This document shows positions 8,393-16,721 of a stretch of 64,000 nucleotides of DNA, one piece after another (the first letter of the stretch is position 1; the number at the start of each line of letters is the position of its first letter). A program made the translations under genes and the position numbers. This stretch comes from Candidatus Aminicenantota bacterium. GTDB taxonomy: Bacteria; Acidobacteriota; Aminicenantia; Aminicenantales; Aminicenantaceae. The DNA lies in NCBI GenBank assembly GCA_011772495.1, contig WVZL01000029.1, positions 556-64,555 of the forward strand, given 5' to 3'. The notes under the pieces were generated by a model. That model was not told where the DNA came from. It did not search any database and was given only the letters and a program-made list of their open reading frames with translations.

Positions 8393-10290
8393 TGTGCGGC
8401 ATTTGCGGAATCGCCACGGCTGAGAACAGAGAAACAATTCCTTCTTCTCTTCTGGCCTCAATGTGCCAGACGATCATCCACCGCGGTCCTGACGATGAGG
8501 GCTTATTTGTCGAAAAAAATATCGCCCTTGGCACGCGCCGGCTGAGCATCATCGACCTCGAGAGAGGACACCAGCCCCTGGCTAACGAAGAAGGATCAAT
8601 CTGGGTCGCCCATAACGGAGAAATCTACAACTTTCCAGAGCTGAGTGAAGAGCTAAAATCCTTAGGCCATTCTTTCAAGACTCGAACAGACACCGAAACC
8701 CTCGTCCACTCATACGAAGAGTGGGGAGAAGATTTCATCCACCGACTAAGGGGCATGTTTGCTTTCGCGCTCTGGGACGCTCGACAGGAAAAGCTCCTTC
8801 TGGTGCGCGACAGGATCGGCATTAAGCCCCTCTACTACACCCTCCTGGAAGATAAGACCATTGTCTTTGGCTCCGAACTCAAGGCCATCCTTGCCCACCC
8901 TCGGATAAATCGAGCCTTGGAGCCCAAAGCTCTTGATCTTTTCTTAACCCTAGAATATGTCCCTGCGCCTTTCTCCATCTTCAAAAACATCTATAAACTC
9001 CCTGCCGGCTGCTTCCTCGGCTACAAGAGAGGCGAGATCAAAATAAAGAAGTACTGGGATATCGAACCAGAAGAGTCCGGAGTCCAAGAAATTTCAGATC
9101 AGACTCAGGACGCTCTGATGGATAGGCTGTATGCTCTTCTCAAAGAATCGGTGGAAATGAGATTGATCAGTGATGTTCCTCTTGGGGCTTTCCTGAGCGG
9201 GGGGATTGATTCCTCTACCATAGTCGGCCTGATGAGAGAAACAGGAGCCACTCCCCTAAAGACATTCTCGATCGGCTTCGAGGATACATCCTACAACGAG
9301 CTCAATTACGCCCGGCACATAGCTCAAGAATTCGACACCGAGCACAAGGAACACGTACTCCAGCCCCAGGCGCTTGAACTCACCGAAAAACTCATCCATC
9401 ATCTGGATGAGCCTTTCGGAGACTTCTCCATCTTTCCCACTTATCTAGTTTCTCAAGTTGCCCGCTCTGACGTCAAGGTTATCCTCTCCGGGGATGGAGG
9501 TGACGAGCTCTTCGGCGGCTACGAGCACTACCAGGCTCAAAAGATTTCTCAATTCTTTCCCGCTTCTATTCTTCTCAGGAGGTTGAATTCTCTGCTGAAA
9601 AGATTTCCTCCTTCTACGAAGAAAAAGGGCTCTTGGAATAAACTCCGCAGATACGCACAAGGCTTCGAACACCATCCAGCCCTGAGACATCTTCGCTGGA
9701 TGATGTTCCTCTCCATGGAAAACAAAAAAGATCTGTATTCAGATGATTTGGTACAGAACCTGGGAAGAATTCAGGAAATCTCTGAGAGCGAGCCCTTCAA
9801 GGAAATCTTTGAGACTTTGGAGCGCTTTGATTCCCTTAACGGAGAGCTCTATCTAGACCTAAAAACTTATCTTCCCGATGATATCCTGGTTAAGGTCGAC
9901 AGGATGAGCATGGCTGTCTCTCTGGAAACGAGAGTTCCTCTCCTTGACCATAAGATTGTGGAGTTCGCCTTTCAGCTTCCAGGAAAACACAAGCTCCAAG
10001 GACTGAAGACCAAAAGGATTTTTAAAAAGACCATGGAAAGGCTCCTGCCTCGAAAAAACATCTACCGCAGTAAAGAGGGCTTCAGCATTCCCATCAAGCA
10101 CTGGTTGCGAAAAGAGCTGAAAGACCTCATGTCCAACTATTTAAACGAGAGGAGGATAAAGGAAGAAGGTCTCTTCAATCATGATTGCCTGAACAAGATG
10201 ATAGAAGCGCACCTGCAAGGAAGAGAAAATTACAGCCATCAACTCTGGTCTTTGCTTGTTTTTGAAATCTGGAAGGAAAACTATTTATAG
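8392..10290 (+). CDS. asnB: asparagine synthetase (glutamine-hydrolysing), class B
   Basis: 632 residues. Makes asparagine from aspartate, ATP and glutamine. The N-terminal Ntn glutaminase domain begins M-CGICGIA, so cysteine 2 becomes the catalytic N-terminal nucleophile; this decides for the second of two tandem ATGs (8392). The synthetase domain has the PP-loop SGGIDSS near residue 270 and the usual GDGGDELFGGYEHY stretch near residue 365. Length fits the family. The start overlaps the stop of the upstream glycosyltransferase (ATGATG arrangement), so in this context it may serve a glycan- or surface-related amidation rather than bulk asparagine synthesis; asnB paralogues are common in polysaccharide loci. 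Its 3' end overlaps the convergent tilS gene by six bases. Confidence 0.92.
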   Translation: MCGICGIATAENRETIPSSLLASMCQTIIHRGPDDEGLFVEKNIALGTRRLSIIDLERGHQPLANEEGSIWVAHNGEIYNFPELSEELKSLGHSFKTRTDTETLVHSYEEWGEDFIHRLRGMFAFALWDARQEKLLLVRDRIGIKPLYYTLLEDKTIVFGSELKAILAHPRINRALEPKALDLFLTLEYVPAPFSIFKNIYKLPAGCFLGYKRGEIKIKKYWDIEPEESGVQEISDQTQDALMDRLYALLKESVEMRLISDVPLGAFLSGGIDSSTIVGLMRETGATPLKTFSIGFEDTSYNELNYARHIAQEFDTEHKEHVLQPQALELTEKLIHHLDEPFGDFSIFPTYLVSQVARSDVKVILSGDGGDELFGGYEHYQAQKISQFFPASILLRRLNSLLKRFPPSTKKKGSWNKLRRYAQGFEHHPALRHLRWMMFLSMENKKDLYSDDLVQNLGRIQEISESEPFKEIFETLERFDSLNGELYLDLKTYLPDDILVKVDRMSMAVSLETRVPLLDHKIVEFAFQLPGKHKLQGLKTKRIFKKTMERLLPRKNIYRSKEGFSIPIKHWLRKELKDLMSNYLNERRIKEEGLFNHDCLNKMIEAHLQGRENYSHQLWSLLVFEIWKENYL

Positions 10291-11652
10291 CTTTTTAATC
10301 GTAAAGATAACCGCGGTATTTTTCTTTACTTTATAACTTTCTGAAACAGGAAGCCCCATTACCCAGATAATATCATCCTGGCAAAGGAATACCGGCTTTT
10401 TCTCCCGGACCGATAAAGGAATTCCCTTGGCCCTCATGATTTCTTTGAGCCTCTTTTTACCAGGGGCTCTCAAAGGTTGATACTTATCCCCTTCCCGGCG
10501 GTTCCGAACGAGGAGTGGAAACTGGAGCCTTTCTCCATCCAGGAAAGCCTGTTTACGGTCATCGACTTTTGGCGGAAGAGATTGATCGTTCTCTAAATTT
10601 TTTCCTTGAAACCTAAGACCCAACTCCTTGATTTCCAGGATTCCTTTGCCGTTCCATTCCTGTTCAAATTCGACCTTCGGCCGAGCTTTCTCTGTTAAAA
10701 AAATATAGCCTCCCTCGTTTCTCAAACTGAAATCTTTCTGGAGATGACATTCCTTCCCTTTCCCGAGTTCAAGCACAGCCTCGATATCAGAGTAGGAGAT
10801 CCCTCTCAGGTCTCCTTTCACCTTGAAGATAAAATGCCTCAAGACTCTGCGGCGCAAAGCTAAAGGAAGCGAGAAAAGAAATTTCCTGTCGAGCAGGAGG
10901 CGATCATTCTTTTTTGAGAGAGCCTTAGCTGTTTTTTCTTTCTCCATTTTCTCCAGGAGATCATCCTCCTCCTGGAGTATAGAAGCTGTTCGGCTTAAAT
11001 GATCCACGATCCTGGGCTCGTATTTCTTCTGGAGATAAGGAATGAGCTCCAGCCTTATTCTATTCCGTAAAAAACGGCGGTCAAAATTGCTCTCGTCGAC
11101 TCGATAAGGAAGACGCTGTTTCGAAAGATAGGCTTCTATCTCTTTCCTCTGGACCTGAAGGAGAGGTCTGATGATGCGCCCTTCGACCAGCGGGTAAACT
11201 CCCCCTAATCCCCTGGACCCACTCCCTCTCAAAAGTCTCATCAAAAAGGTTTCAGCTTGATCCGTCATGGTGTGGCCGGTGGCAATTTTTGAAGCGCGCC
11301 ATTTCTGGGCGGTTTTCTCCAAGAAAGCATACCTGAGCTGCCTTCCTGCTTCTTCCAGGTTTAAAGATTGACTCCGGGCATAGGAGCGGACATCCTCCCT
11401 CCCCACATACACAGGAAGATCATACTCTCTGGCAACCTCTTTCACAAACCTTTCATCCTCATCGGCTCGCTGGCGAAGTCTATGGTTGAAGTGTGCCAGG
11501 GCCAGCGTGAGCGTCCATTCCTCTCGGAGTTTCCAAATTGAGGCCAACAAAGCAGTAGAATCTACTCCACCAGAATAGGCAATCAGGATTCTATCACCCC
11601 GCTGGATAAGGTGGTACCTATTGATCGTCTTTTTGACTTTTTCTAAAATCAT
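10285..11652 (-). CDS. tilS: tRNA(Ile)-lysidine synthase
   Basis: 455 residues. Uses ATP and lysine to convert C34 of the CAU-anticodon tRNA-Ile2 to lysidine, which changes its decoding from AUG to AUA and its charging from Met to Ile. The PP-loop ATPase motif is clear near residue 26 (ILIAYSGGVDSTALL), followed by the MTDQAETFLMRLLRGSG stretch near residue 128 that is conserved in TilS, and a C-terminal TilS domain (RRREGDKYQPLRAPGKKRLKEI) near residue 395. Length is typical for the long form. It lies directly downstream of a tRNA gene with CAU anticodon on the same strand, and its end overlaps asnB tail-to-tail. Confidence 0.95.
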   Translation of the reverse strand: MILEKVKKTINRYHLIQRGDRILIAYSGGVDSTALLASIWKLREEWTLTLALAHFNHRLRQRADEDERFVKEVAREYDLPVYVGREDVRSYARSQSLNLEEAGRQLRYAFLEKTAQKWRASKIATGHTMTDQAETFLMRLLRGSGSRGLGGVYPLVEGRIIRPLLQVQRKEIEAYLSKQRLPYRVDESNFDRRFLRNRIRLELIPYLQKKYEPRIVDHLSRTASILQEEDDLLEKMEKEKTAKALSKKNDRLLLDRKFLFSLPLALRRRVLRHFIFKVKGDLRGISYSDIEAVLELGKGKECHLQKDFSLRNEGGYIFLTEKARPKVEFEQEWNGKGILEIKELGLRFQGKNLENDQSLPPKVDDRKQAFLDGERLQFPLLVRNRREGDKYQPLRAPGKKRLKEIMRAKGIPLSVREKKPVFLCQDDIIWVMGLPVSESYKVKKNTAVIFTIKKL

Positions 11653-11742
11653 CTTCTCTCAAAACAATCTTTATCCCTGGATTCCTGTATTCCGAGGAAA
11701 TTCTGAATTCTCTGTCACCTGAATTTGAAGAGTTAGCCATAG

Positions 11743-11816
11743 TGGCGGTGGAGGGATTCGAACCCCCGACACTGCGGATATGAGCCGCATGCTCTAACCA
11801 CCTGAGCTACACCGCC
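11743..11816 (-). tRNA. tRNA-Met (CAT anticodon), elongator-type
   Basis: The minus strand folds into a full cloverleaf of 74 bases: acceptor arms GGCGGTG / CACCGCC with discriminator A, D-stem GCTC/GAGC, anticodon stem TGCGG/CCGCA around loop CTCATAT, T-stem GGGGG/CCCTC with loop TTCGAAT. The anticodon is CAT. The first base pair G-C and the A11-U24-lacking D-stem argue against initiator tRNA. Elongator Met and lysidine-modified Ile2 both carry CAT; the GGCGGTG acceptor resembles elongator tRNA-Met of other bacteria. CCA is not encoded. Confidence 0.9.
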
Positions 11817-11826
11817 GTTGGCAAAG

Positions 11827-11855
11827 ATTTTAGCCGAATACCCCTTGGAAGTCAA
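11827..11855 (-). promoter_or_regulatory. sigma-70 promoter of the tRNA (and perhaps tilS)
   Basis: On the minus strand TTGACT (complement of 11850-11855), a 17-base spacer, and TAAAAT (complement of 11827-11832). Transcription would start near 11820, a few bases before the tRNA 5' end at 11816. Both boxes are near consensus with ideal spacing. Read-through would transcribe tilS. Confidence 0.8.
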
Positions 11856-11883
11856 TGTAACAGGGAATTAGCCAGGCGAGAAA

Positions 11884-12026
11884 ACAAATGAACGAGATTA
11901 ACTAGAAAAAACGAACTATAAATTAAATGAACTAATTGAACGAGATAAACTAGACAAATGAGATAAATAAGATTAACGAGGTTATTTAGATGAACTTAAC
12001 GAACTGGATGAATTAGACAAACTCAA
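11884..12026. repeat. degenerate AT-rich tandem repeat, copy 1
   Basis: About 140 bases built of imperfect short units with words such as AACTAGA, GATAAACTAGAC, AACGAGAT and AACTGGAT, arranged roughly every 9-10 bases or multiples. The same words recur at 47544-47588. It fills the gap between the tRNA promoter and the end of the pilQ-like gene. Function unknown. Confidence 0.6.
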
Positions 12027-14168
12027 CTACCGGATAACAATCCGGCTCTCATTAAAACCGAAAGCGACAGCTGCTCCGGTGGGAGTGTTCGCAGTCACAC
12101 TGGATATGGAAATTGTTCCTTCTCCCTTTCCAACAGCTTGGAAGAGCAAAGTAGCGATCCGGCCTGCGCCCTTGACACCTCTGTTCAACTCGGGACTTGA
12201 AAATCCTATGGTGGCCACACCCGAAGCATTATCAATATTTTTCAGGAAGGGCACTTCGCTTCCCAACTGACGAATCATACCTCCGGCCACAATCTCCTTT
12301 AAATTCAACATCTGGCCATCATAATTCACGTTCAAAGATAGCATCCCGATTTCCTGCTGGGTCCTCATATTCACGTTTATCCTGAACTCTCTATTCTGGG
12401 GAAGCTGCAGGTTGGAAGGATTGAGAAAAACTCGGTCTTGCTCAGCCTCCTGTCTCCTTCTCTCTTCTTCCAATTGTCTTTCCTGAGCTCGTCTCCTTTC
12501 CAGCGCCTCTTCTGGCACCTCCGGTGCTTCTCTCCTTAAAGGAGCCACTTTATCGAGGCCTATCCAAAGAGGCTCAATATCTTTCTCCTCAAGGGTGAGA
12601 GTGCGGATGATATGCGGAGTGATGGTTAAAATCACATCTTTCTGAGTAACGTTCAGTTGAGTGCTGGAAAAAAGGCTGCCTATAAGAGGGATATCCTTAA
12701 GACCTGGGATTCCTTTCAACGACATTCTCTCTTCGTCCCGGAGCAAGCCGGCCAGGAAATTTGTCTCTCCATTCTTCAAGCGGATCACATTTTTCACTTC
12801 TCTGGTGGAAATAATAGGAATATCGGCATAACCAGTCCCGCCCAGAGAAGTAATTTTCATCTCAATTTCTAAGGTGACTTCATCCTCAAAATGAATCTTG
12901 GGTGTGACTATCAACTCGATTCCTACATCCTGATACTCGAACGAGGTTATAGGCTGCTGACTGACTCCACCCGCGGCAATGGGGGTAAAGGTGGTCCGAG
13001 GAATGGGGACTTTGTCTCCAACGAGATATTTTATTTGTTCATCCTGGACGCCTCGAAGCCGCGGTTGAGCAATGATCTTAGTGTCCGAGTCTGACTCCAA
13101 GAACCTGATAAAAGCAATAGGAAGACTGATTTGATAATTGTCTTTGGTGGTGAAATCTAAATCTTTCAGGTTGATCCAACCTGACTCTGCAGGAGCTTCA
13201 GATTCTCCGTACTTGAAACCAATAAGGTGCTGGTCAAAATCCAGGCCCATCTCTCTCAGGCGAGTCCGAGAAACTTCCATGATTTCTAATTCGATAATTA
13301 CTTCCCCTTTCGATTTATCCCAAATCTTGAGCAGTTTTTCTGCTAGCTCAATGTTGTTAGGAGTATCCCTGACAGTCACCGAATTTAAGTTCTTGTCGAC
13401 GAAAATGGTCGGAACCCTGCCCAGTTGAGTGCGGAGCATTTGAGCCAACAACTGCTGAACTTCCTGAGCATTGATGTTGGAAAGGTAAAAGGTTCGGATG
13501 GCGTTCAACTCGTACTGAGCTCTCTTCAGCGGCTGGTCAGGTGCAACGATGATTGTCTTTTCATCTATGATCCGATAAAAATTTTTGCTGGCGAGGCAGA
13601 GAGTTCCGATGGCCTCCTCAAAATCCACATCCTTAAGGCTAATAGAAAAAGAAATATCTTTAAACTGTTCATCGAAGATGATATTCACCTGGGCAGATTT
13701 TGCCAAGGCCTGAAAAATCGAGCGAAGATTGACTTTGGTAAATTCCAGCTGAACCTTCTCTTTATCAACTCTTAATCTTATGGGGGGCTCTATTTTTTTC
13801 TCTACTGGTTTTTCTTCTTTGACCTCCTCCCCCTTCAAGAACCTTGCCTCTTCGGCAATGATCCTGTTGAGGGGATCATAGGTAAGGGCCATTTCATACT
13901 CAGCCAGGGCTTCCTCTTTCATCCCCTGAGCCACCAGCTTTCTCGCTTTCAAGAGATGCGAGAAACTGGCAGCCATCTTAGCCCGGAAAAGAGCCAGACG
14001 ATAGACAGAATTATCAGGACTTTCCCGCAAAGCTCTTTCATAATACTTCACAGCTTCATCCCAGTCTTTGCTCATGGCTGCCTTAGTGCCCAATCTATAA
14101 CTCTCGCTAAAAGTCACGCATCCCCAAACACTCAAGAGAACAATCAGGAAGAGTGCTATTTTTTTCAT
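12027..14168 (-). CDS. pilQ: PilQ/GspD-type secretin, lipoprotein with C-terminal cohesin-like domain
   Basis: 713 residues; forms the outer-membrane ring for the type IV pilus. A lipoprotein signal ends in L-S-V-W-G-C (Cys17). Then come TPR-like repeats (about 20-110), an STN/secretin N-terminal domain (about 130-215), an N1-type domain (about 225-300), and the secretin beta-barrel (about 305-540, with VPRIPRTTF-like gate region and GIPGLKDIPLIGSLF near 500). After an Arg/Glu/Gln-rich linker (about 555-590) a cohesin-type beta domain fills the last 120 residues (INVNMRTQQEIGMLSLNVNY). The lipobox suggests self-targeting to the outer membrane. The ATG at 14168 is chosen over an in-frame start at 14198 because GAAGGAG precedes it, it overlaps the pilP stop as ATGA, and the lipoprotein signal starts there. 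Last gene of the pil operon. Confidence 0.9.
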   Translation of the reverse strand: MKKIALFLIVLLSVWGCVTFSESYRLGTKAAMSKDWDEAVKYYERALRESPDNSVYRLALFRAKMAASFSHLLKARKLVAQGMKEEALAEYEMALTYDPLNRIIAEEARFLKGEEVKEEKPVEKKIEPPIRLRVDKEKVQLEFTKVNLRSIFQALAKSAQVNIIFDEQFKDISFSISLKDVDFEEAIGTLCLASKNFYRIIDEKTIIVAPDQPLKRAQYELNAIRTFYLSNINAQEVQQLLAQMLRTQLGRVPTIFVDKNLNSVTVRDTPNNIELAEKLLKIWDKSKGEVIIELEIMEVSRTRLREMGLDFDQHLIGFKYGESEAPAESGWINLKDLDFTTKDNYQISLPIAFIRFLESDSDTKIIAQPRLRGVQDEQIKYLVGDKVPIPRTTFTPIAAGGVSQQPITSFEYQDVGIELIVTPKIHFEDEVTLEIEMKITSLGGTGYADIPIISTREVKNVIRLKNGETNFLAGLLRDEERMSLKGIPGLKDIPLIGSLFSSTQLNVTQKDVILTITPHIIRTLTLEEKDIEPLWIGLDKVAPLRREAPEVPEEALERRRAQERQLEEERRRQEAEQDRVFLNPSNLQLPQNREFRINVNMRTQQEIGMLSLNVNYDGQMLNLKEIVAGGMIRQLGSEVPFLKNIDNASGVATIGFSSPELNRGVKGAGRIATLLFQAVGKGEGTISISSVTANTPTGAAVAFGFNESRIVIR

Positions 14169-14683
14169 TCTTCTTCTCCTTCTAAGGAATACTTCCATTT
14201 TTGGGAGTCCGCACCTATAAGCTCTATCTCCTCAGAAGTCACTTTTCCGATCCTTATCCCTACCCTTATCATCTCGTCTTCCACAACAACTAAAGCCTCC
14301 CCTTCAAAAAATACAAGAGCGGTAATCTTCTGGCCGGATTTTACGTATCCGAGATATCTTAAATCAGGCTTGATCCCCTCAGAGCCCCCTACAGAACCTT
14401 CTGAAGAGAGGGAAGGAAGCTTTTGGCTGGTCTCTGCATCTTCAGGAGGAGATTCAGCCTGAATCTTGCTCACTGCCTGAGGCGAGAATATATTTCTTCT
14501 CGGCCGTCTCAGCCTTTCCTCTTTTTCAAAGAGCAGGTCTTTCCTGATCAGGTTTTTTCCTGCGGCATCATCAGCAATTTTCTTAGCCGCTTGTTTGACT
14601 TCAACTTCTTGTCCTCGGGTGACCAGACAAATGCCAATCCAAAGAAAGACCAGGGAAAGGGAGAGAAATTTCTTAAAATGCAT
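14165..14683 (-). CDS. pilP: PilP-like pilus assembly protein
   Basis: 172 residues. N-terminal signal/membrane segment (about 5-22), a charged linker with an RRNIFSP motif near residue 64, and a small beta domain at about 105-165 (DLRYLGYVKSGQKITALVFF ... IRIGKVTSEEIELIG) of the PilP/GspC homology-region type. PilP links the inner-membrane PilMNO complex to the PilQ secretin in the periplasm. It overlaps pilO by 11 bases upstream and pilQ by four bases downstream. Sequence is divergent, so the name rests as much on gene order as on similarity. Confidence 0.78.
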   Translation of the reverse strand: MHFKKFLSLSLVFLWIGICLVTRGQEVEVKQAAKKIADDAAGKNLIRKDLLFEKEERLRRPRRNIFSPQAVSKIQAESPPEDAETSQKLPSLSSEGSVGGSEGIKPDLRYLGYVKSGQKITALVFFEGEALVVVEDEMIRVGIRIGKVTSEEIELIGADSQKWKYSLEGEEE

Positions 14684-15233
14684 AATAACCCGCCAGGCTC
14701 ATTTTTAGGGTTAGGAAGTTGCCGTCAGCCGAGGTGTCTAGAAAATCAATTTTTTCAACCATCAAGAATCTAGGAAGTTTTTCGACCGAGTTTATGAATC
14801 TTTTCATAGAAAAATAAGATCCTGATATGTTAAAACTGATACTGACCTTCTTGATCTTCTCTATGTCAAGCTGAGCATAAGTGTATTTGATCCGAGAAAC
14901 ATTCATCCGGGATTTTCTAAAAATCTTTCTAAGGTCAAGCCTCAATTGATTGGGTTCTTTCTGATCGTCATAAAAATAGCTTGCTTCCAACTCTTCGATA
15001 TCCCGAAGTGCCTTTTCCCATCTCTGCCATTCTTTCTCTTCCTGTCTTCTACCGCGGTCAAATTCCTGGAATTCTCTTTGCTTTGAGGAAAGGGAAGAAA
15101 GGGAACGTGAATAAGCATTCCTTTCCTTCAGAGCCATGAATGCCATAACCAGCAGGACAAGAATCAGCAAAGCTGAAAAAATCCTCAGGACTTTCATCTC
15201 CTTCTGGCTTAAAGAGTCAAATGTTTCTTTCAT
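14673..15233 (-). CDS. pilO: PilO-like pilus assembly protein
   Basis: 186 residues. One N-terminal membrane helix (about residues 16-33, ALLILVLLVMAFMAL), a charged coiled-coil (about 40-85), then a ferredoxin-like alpha/beta domain (KKVSISFNISGSYFSMKRFI near 130) typical of PilO/GspM. In known systems PilO forms a heterodimer with PilN in the inner membrane. It overlaps pilN by 17 bases and pilP by 11 bases, which signals translational coupling. Similarity is weak as is usual for PilO; order and topology carry the assignment. Confidence 0.78.
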   Translation of the reverse strand: MKETFDSLSQKEMKVLRIFSALLILVLLVMAFMALKERNAYSRSLSSLSSKQREFQEFDRGRRQEEKEWQRWEKALRDIEELEASYFYDDQKEPNQLRLDLRKIFRKSRMNVSRIKYTYAQLDIEKIKKVSISFNISGSYFSMKRFINSVEKLPRFLMVEKIDFLDTSADGNFLTLKMSLAGYYAF

Positions 15234-15783
15234 AGCTCAATGAAATCTCCGAAAGCAACCATCCCCTCTCGTTTATTTCTTCATTATCTATCCTGATGTT
15301 GTTGAATTCAAGGCTATGCAGATTATTAATCAGTTTTAAGAGGTGATCGAGATTACGGGAAATCACCCTGAATTTTACTTCCATCCTTGAATCGTCCAAG
15401 AGCCTTGGAACCAAGGAAACGATATAGCTCGAATCGGGCAGAGCTGTTTCTAAGTTACCCAGAAGTTTTAACCAGGAAAAGCTTTTTCTCAGGATAATGT
15501 CATTGACAAGATCAACTTTTCCTCTATGTTTCTTTGATAATTCTTCGACTTTTAGCTTGAGTTCTTTTCCCTTTCGCTGGGCAACTTGAATACTTTTCTC
15601 TATATCTGAGATCGACGCTCTTGCCTCTTTTGCTTTGGACCTCGCCCCTAAATACAGATTTCCGGTGAGGTAGGATAAGCCAAGAAGAAGAATCACCATC
15701 AAACTCAGCACCAGGAAATATAACCTTCTGTTTCGCAGAGGATGACTGGCTAGGTTCAAACTGACTCTTTTTGCATTCCTCAT
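15217..15783 (-). CDS. pilN: PilN-like pilus assembly protein
   Basis: 188 residues. Short cytoplasmic N-terminus with the PilN signature NLASHPLRNRRLY (about residues 10-22; PilN proteins carry a conserved N-L-x-P stretch that inserts into PilM), a membrane helix (about 24-43), a coiled coil (about 48-90) and a C-terminal alpha/beta domain. Starts four bases inside the pilM stop region (15780-15783) and overlaps pilO. Role: inner-membrane alignment complex of the type IV pilus. Confidence 0.82.
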   Translation of the reverse strand: MRNAKRVSLNLASHPLRNRRLYFLVLSLMVILLLGLSYLTGNLYLGARSKAKEARASISDIEKSIQVAQRKGKELKLKVEELSKKHRGKVDLVNDIILRKSFSWLKLLGNLETALPDSSYIVSLVPRLLDDSRMEVKFRVISRNLDHLLKLINNLHSLEFNNIRIDNEEINERGWLLSEISLSYERNI

Positions 15784-16718
15784 AAGATTTGACCTATCAA
15801 AGGAGATAATATCTGACTCTCATGAAAAGCAAGCTCTGAGGCTGGGAGAGGCTCTATCATCTTTAGGGAAACAGCTAGTCTATCCTGCAAAGCGGATAAG
15901 ATTTTTTCTTCTGGGTTCATAGTTCCCAATCGCGCCCAGAAAGTATTTATCTTTTTCTTTTCTCTGTCCTCGATAAAATTGACCGTGTTTTTGATTTCTT
16001 TTACAACATCCTCAATCTTCGTTGCGAAAGGAAGCTTCGTCTGACTCTCACGGACTAAAGGCTTGACCCGATAAAGAGAGATCTCAGAATCCAGGAAAGC
16101 CATCAAGCTGATATAATCTTCCTCGAGGTTGATGACGATAAGATTGTCAGCCTCTTCCCTGTCTATCAAGTTCATCAAGTTAAGAGTGGCTACCCCAACG
16201 TTGCCCACCCTTAATCCCATCTTGTTAAAAAGGCTCTCGTACTCATAAACGACAGAAGCCCGGGCCAGGGAGACAAGGACTTTCTCTTCCTCGTTTGACT
16301 TTAAGACGGTAAAAGACAGTCGAGTATCATCGGGAAGAAGAGGCATCTGTTTCTTGACCCTCCAGCGAATAATCTCCTCCTTTTCTTTTGGTGATGAGGG
16401 AAGGGGAACAAAAGAAAAAACAAAAACTTTAAGGCAGGATTCAGGAATGAGAAGGGCGATATTTTTTTCTGAAAAATTCAGCTGTCTGATTCCTTCTTTC
16501 AGGCTCTCTTCCAGGTGCGAATCGTCGGCGATGTTTATTTTATCGAAAGAGGGCTCCAGAGCTGAGCTTTTTAGAGGGAGAATAAACTGGTTTTTTATTT
16601 TTCCTTCTTTGGGTAAGACGTGAATCCCGCTCAAGTAATGATGAGAAATTTGAAAGGCTACGGAGAAAGCGGGGGGTTTGATAAGATAATCCTTGAGTCT
16701 ATCGAAGAATATGGACAT
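15780..16718 (-). CDS. pilM: PilM-like actin-fold pilus assembly ATPase
   Basis: 312 residues, cytoplasmic, without signal or membrane segment. Shows PilM features: AFQISHHYLSGIHVL near residue 20, KNIALLIPESCLKVFVF near 80, a PSSPKEKEEIIRWRVKKQMP stretch near 105 and NLIVINLEEDYISLMAF near 190. PilM belongs to the actin/FtsA superfamily and binds the PilN N-terminus on the inside of the membrane. It is separated from pilB by three bases and overlaps pilN by four. The sequence is somewhat shorter than typical PilM (about 350) and the nucleotide loops are weakly conserved. Confidence 0.8.
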   Translation of the reverse strand: MSIFFDRLKDYLIKPPAFSVAFQISHHYLSGIHVLPKEGKIKNQFILPLKSSALEPSFDKINIADDSHLEESLKEGIRQLNFSEKNIALLIPESCLKVFVFSFVPLPSSPKEKEEIIRWRVKKQMPLLPDDTRLSFTVLKSNEEEKVLVSLARASVVYEYESLFNKMGLRVGNVGVATLNLMNLIDREEADNLIVINLEEDYISLMAFLDSEISLYRVKPLVRESQTKLPFATKIEDVVKEIKNTVNFIEDREKKKINTFWARLGTMNPEEKILSALQDRLAVSLKMIEPLPASELAFHESQILSPLIGQIL

Positions 16719-16721
16719 TTC

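Noticed and set aside
10285-10290. Six-base tail overlap of asnB and tilS as a frameshift sign
   Set aside because: Both proteins end with normal family C-termini; a small convergent overlap is common.
11743-11816. Calling the CAT tRNA a lysidine tRNA-Ile2 because tilS is next to it
   Set aside because: The acceptor stem GGCGGTG resembles elongator tRNA-Met of other bacteria; adjacency alone does not decide. A tRNA classifier on the full genome set would settle it.
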